A stretch of 29,098 nt of DNA from Bacteroides_F sp964482605 (GCA_964482605.1 CAYZYS010000011.1:1-29098), one strand, 5' to 3'. Positions 1 through 8,323 are shown, numbered from the stretch's first letter. Notes: generated from the letters alone by a model not told the origin. Translations and numbers: made by a program.

Positions 1-691
1 ATATTTTCCGCAAGTCGACCACCTAAGCAGGCGGACCGCCATGGCTTCTGGCGCCGTAAGTTGACTCCAACACCACATAATCCGCACTGTGGATGTAAGC
101 CGGGTCCCTCACTATCGGCTTGTTTATATTTCCTATAACACCGGAGAAAACAATCTTTTTCTCCAAATTTTCTTCCCTCAGCCGCACCTCAATGCGAGCG
201 GACCCCAGAAGGTGCCCTGCATCCGTAAAGCGGATTGTCACCCCTTCGCACACCTCAATCAGCTCGCCGTAATCACAGCCAACAAAACACTTCATGGCGT
301 TCATCGCCGTCTCCACATCATACAGCGGCACAAATTTATCAAGGCTTTTCGAGCGTTCCGCCTTCCTGTTGCGCCACTCCGCCTCAAACATCTGGATGTG
401 CGCACTATCCTTGAGCATTATGTCGCACAAATCCTTACTTGCCTTGGTGGCATACACCTTCCCCCGAAACCCCTTCGCATACATAAGCGGAATCAGCCCC
501 GAATGGTCTATGTGGGCATGCGTCAGGAAAATATAATCCACATCCGCCGCAGGTATCGGCAGCTCCTGATTCTCATACACGTCATTGCCCTGCTCCATGC
601 CGCAGTCCACCAATATGTTCTTGCCACAGGCAGCCAGATAATGGCAGCTCCCCGTCACCTCATGGTCCGCACCCAAGAAATTAAGTATCAT
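1..691 (-). pseudogene. MBL-fold (beta-CASP type) RNA/DNA nuclease-like gene, interrupted and cut by window edge
   Basis: The N-terminal half of a metallo-beta-lactamase-fold hydrolase of the RNase J/CPSF73-like group, which normally cleaves RNA in the cytoplasm using two metal ions. Seen: the metal motif THAHIDH (residues about 57-63) and a DAGHLLGSA motif near residue 158. The next expected ligand motif, SGDIG, reads SGVIG (codon at 137-139), so the metal-binding Asp is Val. The STYGDR-type motif reads STYGAR, and the frame then meets TAG at 23-25; the same frame continues after it as VVDLRKI, which fits the family, so the stop appears to replace a conserved Tyr/Asp-Tyr position. Full family members are about 500-550 aa; only 222 aa precede the stop. 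The start at 691 has a GGAGG site upstream. It is either a decaying gene or base errors at a contig end; I cannot tell which. Confidence 0.75.
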
Positions 692-738
692 CGTATCATC
701 CTAACCTCCATTCCATCCATTTACACCCAACTACCACT

Positions 739-747
739 ATTATATCA
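739..747 (-). promoter_or_regulatory. Extended -10 promoter for the MBL-fold gene
   Basis: On the minus strand TGA-TATAAT forms an extended -10 element (TGnTATAAT) about 50 bases before the start codon at 691. No good -35 is visible, as is common for extended -10 promoters. Confidence 0.45.
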
Positions 748-884
748 AACCCATGCCTCATTTAACATATTTTTTGTCATAAAATCATCATAAAAAAACA
801 CATACATCCATTAAGTTTTTTTAACATACCAGAAAGCCAACATTCATATGAATTTAACAAAGCCCCCAAAAAAGACAGAACAAC

Positions 885-2696
885 ATGTCCAACACATCGA
901 ACCGGACCGCCGACCACGGCAGGGACACAGAATCCCCCACACAAAACGAAAAGCTTGAGCCTTCGCTTCGCTTAAGCCTGTCACTCACCCCTGATGAGCT
1001 TAAAAACTCCACTGAGCTTGCCACCGGGTACGACAAGGAAACACGGCTTTGGGAGATAATAATTTTATATCAGGGAAATACATCAGACATTTCAGAGGCA
1101 CTGGCGGCATTCCCCGAAGTCACGGTCAATTTCCTGCTGTGCCGTTTTGCAATCATCAACACACCGCAGCGCTACGTAGAACCAATATCAAAGCTGCCCT
1201 CGGTCCTGTACATGGAGCTTCCGAGGGCAATTTACTACCAGCTAAAATCCGCCAAGGCTGCCTCCTGCCTTCCTGTATACACCAAAGCCGCAAAATGGCT
1301 GCGCGGCACCGCCACGCCATCAGGAATCGGCAGCAACGAAGGGCAGGGTCAGCAAAATTTTCCCGCAGCCCTTACGGGCAGAGATGTCATTGTCGGAATC
1401 ATGGACACGGGAATCAATTTTGCCTCCCCCTACTTTCGCAACGCTGACGGAACAAGCCGCATAATCCTTGCATGGGACCAGACAGCCATCTCCGGCGCAG
1501 ACGCACCATATGGCTTCGGGGCTGAATATGACAACGCGGCGCTCAACGCCTCCCTTTCAGGCGGCAAAGAAACAATAACCCTCACCGACATTTCAGGACA
1601 CGGAACCGCAGTTACGCAAATTGCAGCGGGAAATGACGGCGTCGCAAGCGAAAGTCACATCATATTTGTCAAGCTGGGGCTTTCGGGACAGCAGGCATTT
1701 CCACGGACAACACAGCTCATGTACGCCATTGACTACATAATCAGGAACGCAATGTCGCTTGGGCTCCCAGCCGCCATCAACATAAGCTACGGGAGCAATT
1801 ACGGGGACCATCAGGGGAGCTCCCTCCTGGAAAGATACATCAATGCGGTTGCCACCTGCCACAAGACGAGCATTTGCATCGGAACGGGCAACGAGGGGGC
1901 TTCCGGAACCCATTACTCAGTGCAGCTTGAAACACTGCCAGTGCGCTGCCGCTTTGCCATTGCCCCATTTGAGCGCACCTTAAGTCTCCAGCTTTGGAAA
2001 TATTATTGGGATTACTGCCGCTTCACGCTGTATTCACCTGACGGCAGCTCATTTTCCATGGAGGAAACAACCACCTTCTCCCATCATGGCACCAACATAT
2101 CCACATACACGGGAGGTGCCTCACCGCTGTCGGTAATGCAGGAAATATACCTCGAATTCACCCCTGAAAATGAATACATCCACAGCGGAATATGGGAGGT
2201 TGAGATAACCCCCGTTGACATACGCCTCGGAAGGATTGATGCCTGGCTTCCCGATTCGTCAATCCTAAACCCCGGCACAGGCTTTCTCCTGCCTAATCCC
2301 GAACGCACCTTCACCATCCCCTCAACGTGTGCAGGCTGCATATCAGTTGGGGCATACGATTCCTCAAGCGGCTCCATTGCCGCATTTTCCGGAAGGGGCT
2401 ACACCCTTGCCGCCTCCAGCTTTGGAGAGTGCAAGCCTGAGCTGTGTGCCCCAGGCGTAAGGATTTCCGTGGGGGGACAGCTTGTGACGGGAACATCATT
2501 TTCCACACCGTTTGTAACAGGCGTATGTGCATTGATGATGGAATGGGGCATAACCCTTGGGGCTGACCCATTCCTGTATGGTGACAAGCTGAAGGCGCTT
2601 CTGATTGCCAACGCAAAAAAGCTGCCCTCATTCGGGCAGCTTCCCAATTCACAGTCAGGCTATGGGGCGCTGTGCGCCCCTGATGAAATGCCATGA
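885..2696 (+). CDS. S8 family subtilisin-like serine protease (CspA/B/C-like)
   Basis: A 603-aa subtilase. The catalytic triad is readable: Asp174 in GIMDTGIN, His239 in SGHGTAV, Ser538 in GTSFSTP, with the oxyanion Asn336 in GTGNEG. An insertion of roughly 140 residues between the oxyanion Asn and Ser538 (about 345-485) looks like the jelly-roll domain found in the Csp germination proteases of Clostridia. There is no signal peptide or membrane segment, so it should act in the cytoplasm or be packaged in spores; residues 1-160 resemble a prodomain plus a polar N-tail. The start at 885 has no clear Shine-Dalgarno site, so the true start is less certain than the rest. It stands alone and converges with the operon ending at 2746. 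Known Csp proteases act on the spore cortex enzyme SleC; many Lachnospiraceae paralogs are uncharacterised, so the substrate here is unknown. Confidence 0.85.
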   Translation: MSNTSNRTADHGRDTESPTQNEKLEPSLRLSLSLTPDELKNSTELATGYDKETRLWEIIILYQGNTSDISEALAAFPEVTVNFLLCRFAIINTPQRYVEPISKLPSVLYMELPRAIYYQLKSAKAASCLPVYTKAAKWLRGTATPSGIGSNEGQGQQNFPAALTGRDVIVGIMDTGINFASPYFRNADGTSRIILAWDQTAISGADAPYGFGAEYDNAALNASLSGGKETITLTDISGHGTAVTQIAAGNDGVASESHIIFVKLGLSGQQAFPRTTQLMYAIDYIIRNAMSLGLPAAINISYGSNYGDHQGSSLLERYINAVATCHKTSICIGTGNEGASGTHYSVQLETLPVRCRFAIAPFERTLSLQLWKYYWDYCRFTLYSPDGSSFSMEETTTFSHHGTNISTYTGGASPLSVMQEIYLEFTPENEYIHSGIWEVEITPVDIRLGRIDAWLPDSSILNPGTGFLLPNPERTFTIPSTCAGCISVGAYDSSSGSIAAFSGRGYTLAASSFGECKPELCAPGVRISVGGQLVTGTSFSTPFVTGVCALMMEWGITLGADPFLYGDKLKALLIANAKKLPSFGQLPNSQSGYGALCAPDEMP

Positions 2697-2750
2697 CGGC
2701 AATCATCACCAGTTCTTCCCTAACGAAATGCCATGACGGCAATCATCACC
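2685..2750. repeat. 26-bp direct repeat, period 40, at a convergent gene junction
   Basis: Two identical 26-base copies lie at 2685-2710 and 2725-2750. Each holds a small dyad, TGCC-atgac-GGCA. The first copy contains the stop codon of the subtilase (2694-2696) and the second contains the stop codon of the opposing BNR-repeat gene (2746-2748). The spacer is 14 bases. It looks like a 40-bp tandem duplication of the intergenic junction. Confidence 0.9.
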
Positions 2751-4110
2751 TAGTTCCTGATGATTTCTCCACATCCGTCACGCCCATGTATTTCCAGCTT
2801 TTCCCCTTGTCGGAGGACATGTACTGCGCAACCAGCTTCCTGTTGGAATACCCTGAATCCTCCGCCTGGGAAAGCGAAACCACCATCCTGCCGTTGGAAT
2901 CAAGCGTCGGTGTCTCAGCCTGCACATACACACCACGCCACGTGAACCTGCCGTCAGTGTTGTCACTGAGCTCCTGCTCCTCAAGGGTGACGGCATCGAA
3001 CCGTGCGCCGCCATCATAGGAGGCATACAGCGTGTCATCATTTTCCATCATATGCCTCAGGCATATGAATCCGGTGTCAGCATCAAGGAAAAGCGCCCCC
3101 GTCACATCCCTGTCAGCCGTTGTCTCACCCTTCTTCGTGAAATTCTCACCGCCGTCACTGGTGTAAAACACCGACACCATTGACTGCTGCCCCTTGCCAT
3201 GGCTCACCAGCACCACTCCCTCCCTCTCGGAAAAGAAATTCAGGTAGCCAAAGCTGATGTCCGCAAGGCTGTTGTCAACCTGTGCGCTGACCCATTCATC
3301 CCCCTTGTTAAGGGTGTATATGACAGTAAGCGGAACGTTCTTTCCGCTGATTGTGACACCTCCGTACAAAAAATACGCACATTGGGAGTTAATCAGGTAA
3401 CGCCCCTCGTCAATGACCTTCTTCTGCCCCTCCGTGTTATCCTCAACGGTCTCATAGGTATACAAAAGGTATGACGCCTCGGCGGGAACAGTCGTCCACT
3501 TATTGCCACCGTCAAATGTCACCTGTATCCTGTCATCCACAAGCTGGTACCTGTACAGCTCCTCCTGCTGCTCCTGTCCCGTTGCCAGCTTCTCATCCGT
3601 GCCGGCCGCATCCTTGACATAAGTCTCTATCCCGTATTCCTCAGGCTTTTGCACCGTCACCGGACTCACTGACATCTGTCCGTCCTGCAGCTTCTCAAGC
3701 TGGAGCTTTACCACCCATTCACATACCATCCTGCCATCAGTGACATATCCGTCCCACGAATCAAAATAATCGCTGTCCTGGTTCACGGCCTCAGCCCAAA
3801 AACCCACAAGCACCACATTCTCATTGGAATCAATCACGTTGATGTCCGTCAGTTCATACCTTTTCAGCGCCTTTGCGGCAGGGACATAATTACCGTCCAT
3901 CTGTGACAGGTAGCCCTCAAGCCACACCCTTGTCGCCCCAAGCAAATCCAGCTCATCCGACACCACAAGATTGTAGGTGTACTGTGACATGATTACAGTC
4001 TGGTCCTGACGGTCCTTGGCGTAATCCTGGTACACAACGGCACCGATGATTGCCGCAAGCACTGCCACCAGCGCAAGCCTGATTCCATATTTTCCAAGCC
4101 ATTCCCTCAA
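2746..4110 (-). CDS. Membrane-anchored BNR-repeat (sialidase-like propeller) protein
   Basis: A 454-aa protein with one N-terminal membrane helix (about residues 10-28) and no cleavage site that I can see, so it is probably anchored with the bulk outside. The C-terminal half carries BNR/Asp-box-like motifs: YTSDGGENF, SYDGGARF and SSDKGKSW, and an earlier TFDGGNKW, as in photosystem-assembly Ycf48-like or sialidase propellers. No sialidase active-site Arg triad is recognisable, so enzymatic activity should not be assumed. The start is TTG at 4108-4110, three bases after the stop of the upstream permease and preceded by a GAGGA element; the next in-frame Met comes after the membrane helix, which supports TTG. 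It is the last gene of the three-gene ABC operon, and it probably works with that transporter at the cell surface. Confidence 0.7.
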   Translation of the reverse strand: MREWLGKYGIRLALVAVLAAIIGAVVYQDYAKDRQDQTVIMSQYTYNLVVSDELDLLGATRVWLEGYLSQMDGNYVPAAKALKRYELTDINVIDSNENVVLVGFWAEAVNQDSDYFDSWDGYVTDGRMVCEWVVKLQLEKLQDGQMSVSPVTVQKPEEYGIETYVKDAAGTDEKLATGQEQQEELYRYQLVDDRIQVTFDGGNKWTTVPAEASYLLYTYETVEDNTEGQKKVIDEGRYLINSQCAYFLYGGVTISGKNVPLTVIYTLNKGDEWVSAQVDNSLADISFGYLNFFSEREGVVLVSHGKGQQSMVSVFYTSDGGENFTKKGETTADRDVTGALFLDADTGFICLRHMMENDDTLYASYDGGARFDAVTLEEQELSDNTDGRFTWRGVYVQAETPTLDSNGRMVVSLSQAEDSGYSNRKLVAQYMSSDKGKSWKYMGVTDVEKSSGTR

Positions 4111-4113
4111 TGC

Positions 4114-4932
4114 CTAATCCTCACGTCTCATCATTATCATGTCCCTTGATATATAACCGTACCTTTTGTAATTCCAAAGCACATAAAGCCCCAGCAGTGC
4201 AAGCACCCCGACAACTGCGGCAGCCACCGGGCTTGACACGCCATACCACACCACGTTCATCCTCCTGTTGGCATAAGGAACCACATATGCCGCAAGAATT
4301 GACAAGGCAATTATCACACCGTCATATGCCGACTTTCCCGAACATGTTTTCCGTGAAATCGCATATGCGACAATCACAATCATCTCGCCCACGGGCCTTG
4401 CCAGCGCAGTCACAAGCGAAAGCATGAATGCATGCCCTGCGCCCACGCCCACAATCATCAGCGAAAGGAAGTCAAACACCAAATCCATCGCCATCCTGTA
4501 CACAACCTTGCCAAAATAAAACCTTGCCTGGTCAACCGCCGCCTTATCCACAAGGAACACATCCCTGTCCGACATTGTGAACAGCCTTGTGTTGGTAAAT
4601 GTCCCGCACACTGTACACAGCACAAAAAAACAGTACATCACAAAAAGCTCCCTCTGCCCGTATATCAGCGGGCAGAATGCGGATATCACAAGCCATGGCA
4701 GGATTATTGCCACAAGCACGAAGCCAAGCCTTTTAAGGAACTCCGCCACAAGCCTCCCCACAAGCGTCAGCACCTTCGCCGCCGTCTTGAAACGGTTGCC
4801 CTCATTCATATACGGGTTGTCGCCAAGCTTTCCCCTGAAAAATTCATTCCGCAGAAGAAATGTTATTATCATGTTGGCTCCCTCCTGGGTCTGCATCACA
4901 ATCCCGGGGAAAAGCATCCTAATATATTTCAT
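4114..4932 (-). CDS. Multi-pass membrane protein, ABC-2-like permease
   Basis: About 272 aa with roughly six hydrophobic helices (around 70-95, 98-116, 150-175, 178-195, 203-225 and 230-255) and a short basic N-tail. It overlaps the 3' end of the upstream ABC ATPase gene by 14 bases, so it is the natural membrane partner of that ATPase. Three starts are possible in a row (GTG 4938, ATG 4935, ATG 4932); a GGAGG at 4939-4943 is best spaced (6 bases) from ATG 4932, so I chose that one. I do not recognise a named family. Two-component exporters of this type usually need a permease dimer of six-helix units, which fits the size. Substrate unknown. Confidence 0.65.
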   Translation of the reverse strand: MKYIRMLFPGIVMQTQEGANMIITFLLRNEFFRGKLGDNPYMNEGNRFKTAAKVLTLVGRLVAEFLKRLGFVLVAIILPWLVISAFCPLIYGQRELFVMYCFFVLCTVCGTFTNTRLFTMSDRDVFLVDKAAVDQARFYFGKVVYRMAMDLVFDFLSLMIVGVGAGHAFMLSLVTALARPVGEMIVIVAYAISRKTCSGKSAYDGVIIALSILAAYVVPYANRRMNVVWYGVSSPVAAAVVGVLALLGLYVLWNYKRYGYISRDMIMMRRED

Positions 4933-5581
4933 CATCACCCTCCGAAACTAATTCTATCACTGCCTGCCGAATCTCAGGTATCCTGAAGCTTTCATCGGAT
5001 ATCTGGTTCAGCTCACCATTGTTCAGGACCACAATGTCACGCGATATGCTCCTCGCCACGTCAACGCTGCCCGTTGTCACCAATATGACATGCTCCTCCT
5101 TGAGCTCCTCAAGAAGCCCCATCATGTCCTCAAAAAACTCCTCACTGCAGAAATCAAACGGCGAATCTATCAATATGACGTACGGCTTCCTCACAAGCAG
5201 GGTGGCAAACTGGAGCCTCTTTCTCACCTCCGGCTCGCAATCCCTGAGAAGCACCGAGTAATCCTCCTCATATACCCCAACCCTGTCAAGGGCACCAACC
5301 GCCTCATCATGGCCGCACAGCACGTTCATGTATTCCATGAGTGTGAGGTACGGCGGAAACTTCGCCTCGTCCGTCAGCATCATGGAGCCGCTGCCATCTG
5401 TCACGTACACCCTGCCCCCGTCAGGCCTGCACAGGTTGCCTATGCACTCCAGCAGGAGCGTCTTCCCTGAGCTGTGCCTTCCAAGAATCGGGTACAGCTC
5501 ACCCTTGTTGAAAATATAATTGATATTGGTAAGCTTTTCCTCCCTGTGAAAGGATTTATTCAAATTCGTCAATTGTAACAC
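4919..5581 (-). CDS. ABC transporter ATP-binding protein with degenerate catalytic motifs
   Basis: A 220-aa ABC ATPase domain. Walker A is intact (GRHSSGKT, residues 34-41). After that the motifs drift: the LSGGQ signature region reads DCEPEVRKRL (114-123), the Walker B segment VILIDSP has Ser140 where the catalytic Glu should be, and the H-switch region VTTG (168-171) has no His. The protein could bind ATP but may hydrolyse it poorly or act as a regulatory subunit. The start is GTG at 5579-5581 with a GAGGG site 6 bases upstream; a nearer upstream ATG is in another frame with a quick stop. It is the first gene of an operon with the overlapping permease and the BNR-repeat protein. Substrate unknown; no partner ATPase with intact motifs is present in the window. 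Confidence 0.8.
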   Translation of the reverse strand: MLQLTNLNKSFHREEKLTNINYIFNKGELYPILGRHSSGKTLLLECIGNLCRPDGGRVYVTDGSGSMMLTDEAKFPPYLTLMEYMNVLCGHDEAVGALDRVGVYEEDYSVLLRDCEPEVRKRLQFATLLVRKPYVILIDSPFDFCSEEFFEDMMGLLEELKEEHVILVTTGSVDVARSISRDIVVLNNGELNQISDESFRIPEIRQAVIELVSEGDDEIY

Positions 5582-5648
5582 GTCATACCCTCGCTATATC
5601 AGCCACCGCACATTCCATGGCGGCTTTTTTTCGACAAATGTCTTCTTA

Positions 5649-5677
5649 ATTATAAGATGAAACATAAGCATTTGTAA
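5649..5677 (-). promoter_or_regulatory. Sigma-A-type promoter for the ABC operon
   Basis: On the minus strand TTACAA, 17 bases, TATAAT. The -10 is perfect and the -35 is weak (3/6). It lies about 70 bases before the GTG start at 5581. Confidence 0.5.
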
Positions 5678-5707
5678 ATATCTTTTTCAAATCAGGGCGC
5701 ATTATAC

Positions 5708-5737
5708 TTGATAATTTAAAGTCCATTGTGATATAAT
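5708..5737 (+). promoter_or_regulatory. Sigma-A-type promoter for the PAP2 gene
   Basis: TTGATA (5708-5713), 18 bases, TATAAT (5732-5737), followed about 50 bases later by the start codon. It is divergent from the ABC operon promoter. Confidence 0.6.
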
Positions 5738-5784
5738 TACAGAATATTTGTTTTAAAGAATACTAAGGGGTTGACATTATACTT

Positions 5785-6447
5785 ATGGGATTAAAAGATT
5801 GGGCAAGAAAAAATTGGCGTCTTTGGTATGTTTTATATATATTTGTGTATTTTCCATGGTTCTTCACCGTGGAACGGCTGATAACAGTTGACAACCCGCG
5901 GATGCACGTCATGCACACCTTCCTGGATGACATGATTCCATTCTGCGAGTATTTCATAATTCCATACTGCATGTGGTTCCTGTACATCGCAATCTCCTGC
6001 ATATACATGTTTTTCAGGAGCACCGACGAGGAGTACAAGCGCTTTGCCACATCACTGATTGTTGGGATGTCACTGTGCATGGTGATTTGCATGGTATTTC
6101 CAAGCTGCGTGCTGATGAGGCCTGATTCCACCAGCGGGCAGGGCTTATGCGCATGGCTGATCGAATGGCTTTGGTCAACCGATTCATCAGCAAATGTGTT
6201 CCCAAGCATACATGTGTACAACTCACTTGCAATACACATTGCGCTTTCAAAGTCCCAGGGACTTGCAGACAATAAGCCAGTCAAGTGCCTCTCCCTTGTG
6301 CTTTGCGTTGCAATCTGCCTGTCCACCGTGGTTTTAAAGCAGCACTCCGTACTGGACGTGATGGGTGCATGCCTGCTCATGGCAGTGATGTACCGTTTCC
6401 TCTACATTCCGGAAGAACAAAGGGGCTTTCTGTTCAGAAAGGCCTGA
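5785..6447 (+). CDS. PAP2-family membrane phosphatase/phosphotransferase
   Basis: A 220-aa integral membrane protein with about six helices. PAP2 motifs are readable in order: RPD (112-114), PSIH (140-143, His143) and KQHSVLDV (185-192, His187 and Asp191), the last being the nucleophile/Asp pair motif. The usual SR at the start of the third motif reads ST, so one phosphate-binding Arg may be missing or displaced. Members dephosphorylate lipid phosphates such as undecaprenyl-PP or phosphatidic acid at the outer membrane face, or transfer head groups; this one resembles the inositol-phosphorylceramide-synthase-like branch but the substrate is unknown. The AAGGGG ribosome site at 5765-5770 sits 14 bases before ATG 5785, which is long; an in-frame ATT at 5776 has better spacing. 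It is a single gene with its own promoter and a hairpin downstream. Confidence 0.8.
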   Translation: MGLKDWARKNWRLWYVLYIFVYFPWFFTVERLITVDNPRMHVMHTFLDDMIPFCEYFIIPYCMWFLYIAISCIYMFFRSTDEEYKRFATSLIVGMSLCMVICMVFPSCVLMRPDSTSGQGLCAWLIEWLWSTDSSANVFPSIHVYNSLAIHIALSKSQGLADNKPVKCLSLVLCVAICLSTVVLKQHSVLDVMGACLLMAVMYRFLYIPEEQRGFLFRKA

Positions 6448-6456
6448 CAATATGAT

Positions 6457-6489
6457 GAAAGCCCCGACAGTTACCCTGCCGGGGCTTTC
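6457..6489. terminator. Strong hairpin between convergent genes
   Basis: A 10-bp perfect stem (GAAAGCCCCG at 6457-6466 with its complement at 6480-6489), extended by an inner CAG/CTG pair, lies between the PAP2 stop and the P-II stop. T-runs are poor on both sides, so it may serve both directions weakly as a terminator or 3'-end stabiliser. Confidence 0.65.
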
Positions 6490-6512
6490 GGGATTATGGA
6501 ATCAAACTAACG

Positions 6513-6854
6513 TCAAAGGGCTTCATCACCGGTCTCGCCTGTCCTAATCTTAACCGCATTTTCAACATTCCTTACAAATATCTTTCCATCGCCAAAGCTG
6601 TTGGTATTAAGCTCGTCCAACACCCTGTTGATAATGTTGTCAACGATTGCGTCATTCACAACCGTCCTCACGCTGAGCTTTGGCAAAAGATTTATACCTG
6701 GTGTATCATCCCTGGTATACACCTGTCCGGCACCCCTCTGGTGCCCATAGCCATAGATTGTGGTTATCATGACGCCCCTGGCGCCCTCACAATCCAGTAT
6801 CCTTTTCAGGTTTTCAAGCTTTTCGGGCTTGATGACTATCTCCAATTCCTTCAT
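6513..6854 (-). CDS. P-II family signal protein (permease-linked, no Tyr51)
   Basis: A 113-aa P-II trimer-forming regulator. Seen: the N-terminal MKELEIVIKPEKLENLKRIL strand/helix, the T-loop (about 36-56), DGKIFV (89-94) for nucleotide binding, and the C-terminal signature KIRTGETG (102-109). Tyr46 is kept, but the T-loop lacks the Tyr51 that is uridylylated in enterobacterial GlnB/GlnK and is about one residue longer, with a TRDDTPG stretch. The start at 6854 is chosen because GGAGG lies 5 bases upstream; a longer frame to 6890 would overlap the permease gene. It is the last gene of the amino-compound operon, 16 bases after the APC permease stop. By analogy with GlnK-AmtB, and because there is no ammonium transporter here, I infer that it senses ATP/ADP or another ligand and controls the permease. 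Confidence 0.88.
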   Translation of the reverse strand: MKELEIVIKPEKLENLKRILDCEGARGVMITTIYGYGHQRGAGQVYTRDDTPGINLLPKLSVRTVVNDAIVDNIINRVLDELNTNSFGDGKIFVRNVENAVKIRTGETGDEAL

Positions 6855-6870
6855 ACCGTCCTCCATTTCA

Positions 6871-8277
6871 TCAAAACTCCATGTCACCATCCGGCGTCTT
6901 CATCCAAACCTTTTCCTTCCTCCACTTGATGCACACCATGTACAGCCAGAGAAGTAAGCCGACACCCATGTACCCAAGGAAGCCAAGCCAGGTTGCCTTG
7001 CCGATTCCTATTGTGCAGAAGAACGCTATGACAACCATAATCACAAGCGAAAGCACCTTAAGCACCTTGGCACATTTGTACGGACGCTCCCATTCAGGGT
7101 GCTTCCTGTCCAATATCAGCGAGGATGCAGAGGTAATCACATAGCACAGCGCACAGGCAAATGCCATCAGGTCAAAGAACGCCGTTATGCTCTGCATTGC
7201 AATGAAGCCAATGCTGACCAGAAGTATCAGTATGTTAGGCAGCGTAGGCTGGTTGTACTTATTGGTGTATGAAAACTGCTTCGGGAGGAAATTCTGCCTG
7301 CCCATGGCGTATATCATGCGGACGCCTGAATACCAGAAGCCCAGAACCGATGTGCCTATCGGGAACACAATGCCCACAATGCCCATGATGAGGACAAACC
7401 AGCCTATCCCGTCGCCAAACACATACCTCAATGCCTCAAAGGTAATGAACGGATGGCAGTCACCGCCGTTGGTAAGCTCTGCCCATGGCATTACGCCAGC
7501 CATGCTGAAGTAAAAAATCGTATATATTGCGCCACATGTCACCACTGAGCCAAGGATTGCCTTCTTCTGGTCCTTGATTGGGAAATCTCCCTCCTCAACC
7601 ATTGCAGGCACGGTTTCAAAGCCAAAGTAAGGGGTAATCATGAATGAACAGCCAACCACCCAGGCAATCCCCGTGGAGGCAAATGAGCCGCCCCATTCCT
7701 TCATGTTGCTGCTTGTGAAGAAATTGGCAAAATTTGAAAGGCTCCAGTGCCCGCTGAACAAAAACATCAGGGAGCATATCAGTATTCCGCATATTCCCGC
7801 AAAGAGCATGAAGGACTGGACCTTTCCTGCCACAACATTCTTGTACATGCTGAGCACACACCAGAAGCAGAGCACGACTGCACCCACAATCACGGCTGTC
7901 GTTCCCGTGAGGTTGAACCCAAACTGGTAATTGAGCCACTCAATTATCCCCAGGACGCCTGCTGCGGGAACCGCAATCCAGGCACACATAATAAGCCAGG
8001 CCGACCAAAAGCCTGCATGCTTATTGATACCCACCGTGTTAAACACAAGGCATGAGCCCGTGCTTGGCAGCATGGTGGAAAACTCCGCATACACGAACGC
8101 CGTTGGCAGCACCGCCATTGTCATCAGCGCAAATGCCAGGAACGTTGCAGGTCCCGTGTATGACATGAAAATCCCGTCCCAGTAGCACATAAACGTGAAA
8201 ATCGCACCCGTTGCCATCGCGTACACGTAAATCAGCTTCATCGATTTTGACAAAGCACTCGTCTTTTTTTCACCCAT
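6871..8277 (-). CDS. APC-superfamily amino acid/amine permease
   Basis: A 468-aa membrane protein with about 12 helices and the APC features MATGAIFTF in helix 1, where the GxG-type substrate-binding break lies, and a cytoplasmic loop RMIYAMGRQNFLPKQF that is typical of amino acid permeases. It imports an amino acid or amine by proton or ion coupling, or exchanges it. GGAGGAG sits 8 bases before the ATG. Genes on both sides encode an APH-fold kinase (46 bases upstream) and P-II (16 bases downstream), so the imported substrate is probably the one processed by the kinase and PLP enzyme. The exact substrate cannot be read from sequence. Confidence 0.85.
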   Translation of the reverse strand: MGEKKTSALSKSMKLIYVYAMATGAIFTFMCYWDGIFMSYTGPATFLAFALMTMAVLPTAFVYAEFSTMLPSTGSCLVFNTVGINKHAGFWSAWLIMCAWIAVPAAGVLGIIEWLNYQFGFNLTGTTAVIVGAVVLCFWCVLSMYKNVVAGKVQSFMLFAGICGILICSLMFLFSGHWSLSNFANFFTSSNMKEWGGSFASTGIAWVVGCSFMITPYFGFETVPAMVEEGDFPIKDQKKAILGSVVTCGAIYTIFYFSMAGVMPWAELTNGGDCHPFITFEALRYVFGDGIGWFVLIMGIVGIVFPIGTSVLGFWYSGVRMIYAMGRQNFLPKQFSYTNKYNQPTLPNILILLVSIGFIAMQSITAFFDLMAFACALCYVITSASSLILDRKHPEWERPYKCAKVLKVLSLVIMVVIAFFCTIGIGKATWLGFLGYMGVGLLLWLYMVCIKWRKEKVWMKTPDGDMEF

Positions 8278-8323
8278 AAATTTTCTCCTCCATCAAATGA
8301 ATATTTCCTGCCAGTTTCCCTTT

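Noticed and set aside
2746..4110. Sialidase
   Set aside because: Asp-box repeats are present but the catalytic Arg triad and Tyr/Glu of sialidases are not recognisable.
4432..4986. 184-codon plus-strand open frame with many His/Lys residues
   Set aside because: Antisense shadow of the permease gene with skewed composition and no start signal.
5602..5629. Hairpin with seven T residues on the plus strand, terminator-like
   Set aside because: No plus-strand gene ends there, the stem has a mismatch, and it lies in the ABC operon leader on the other strand.
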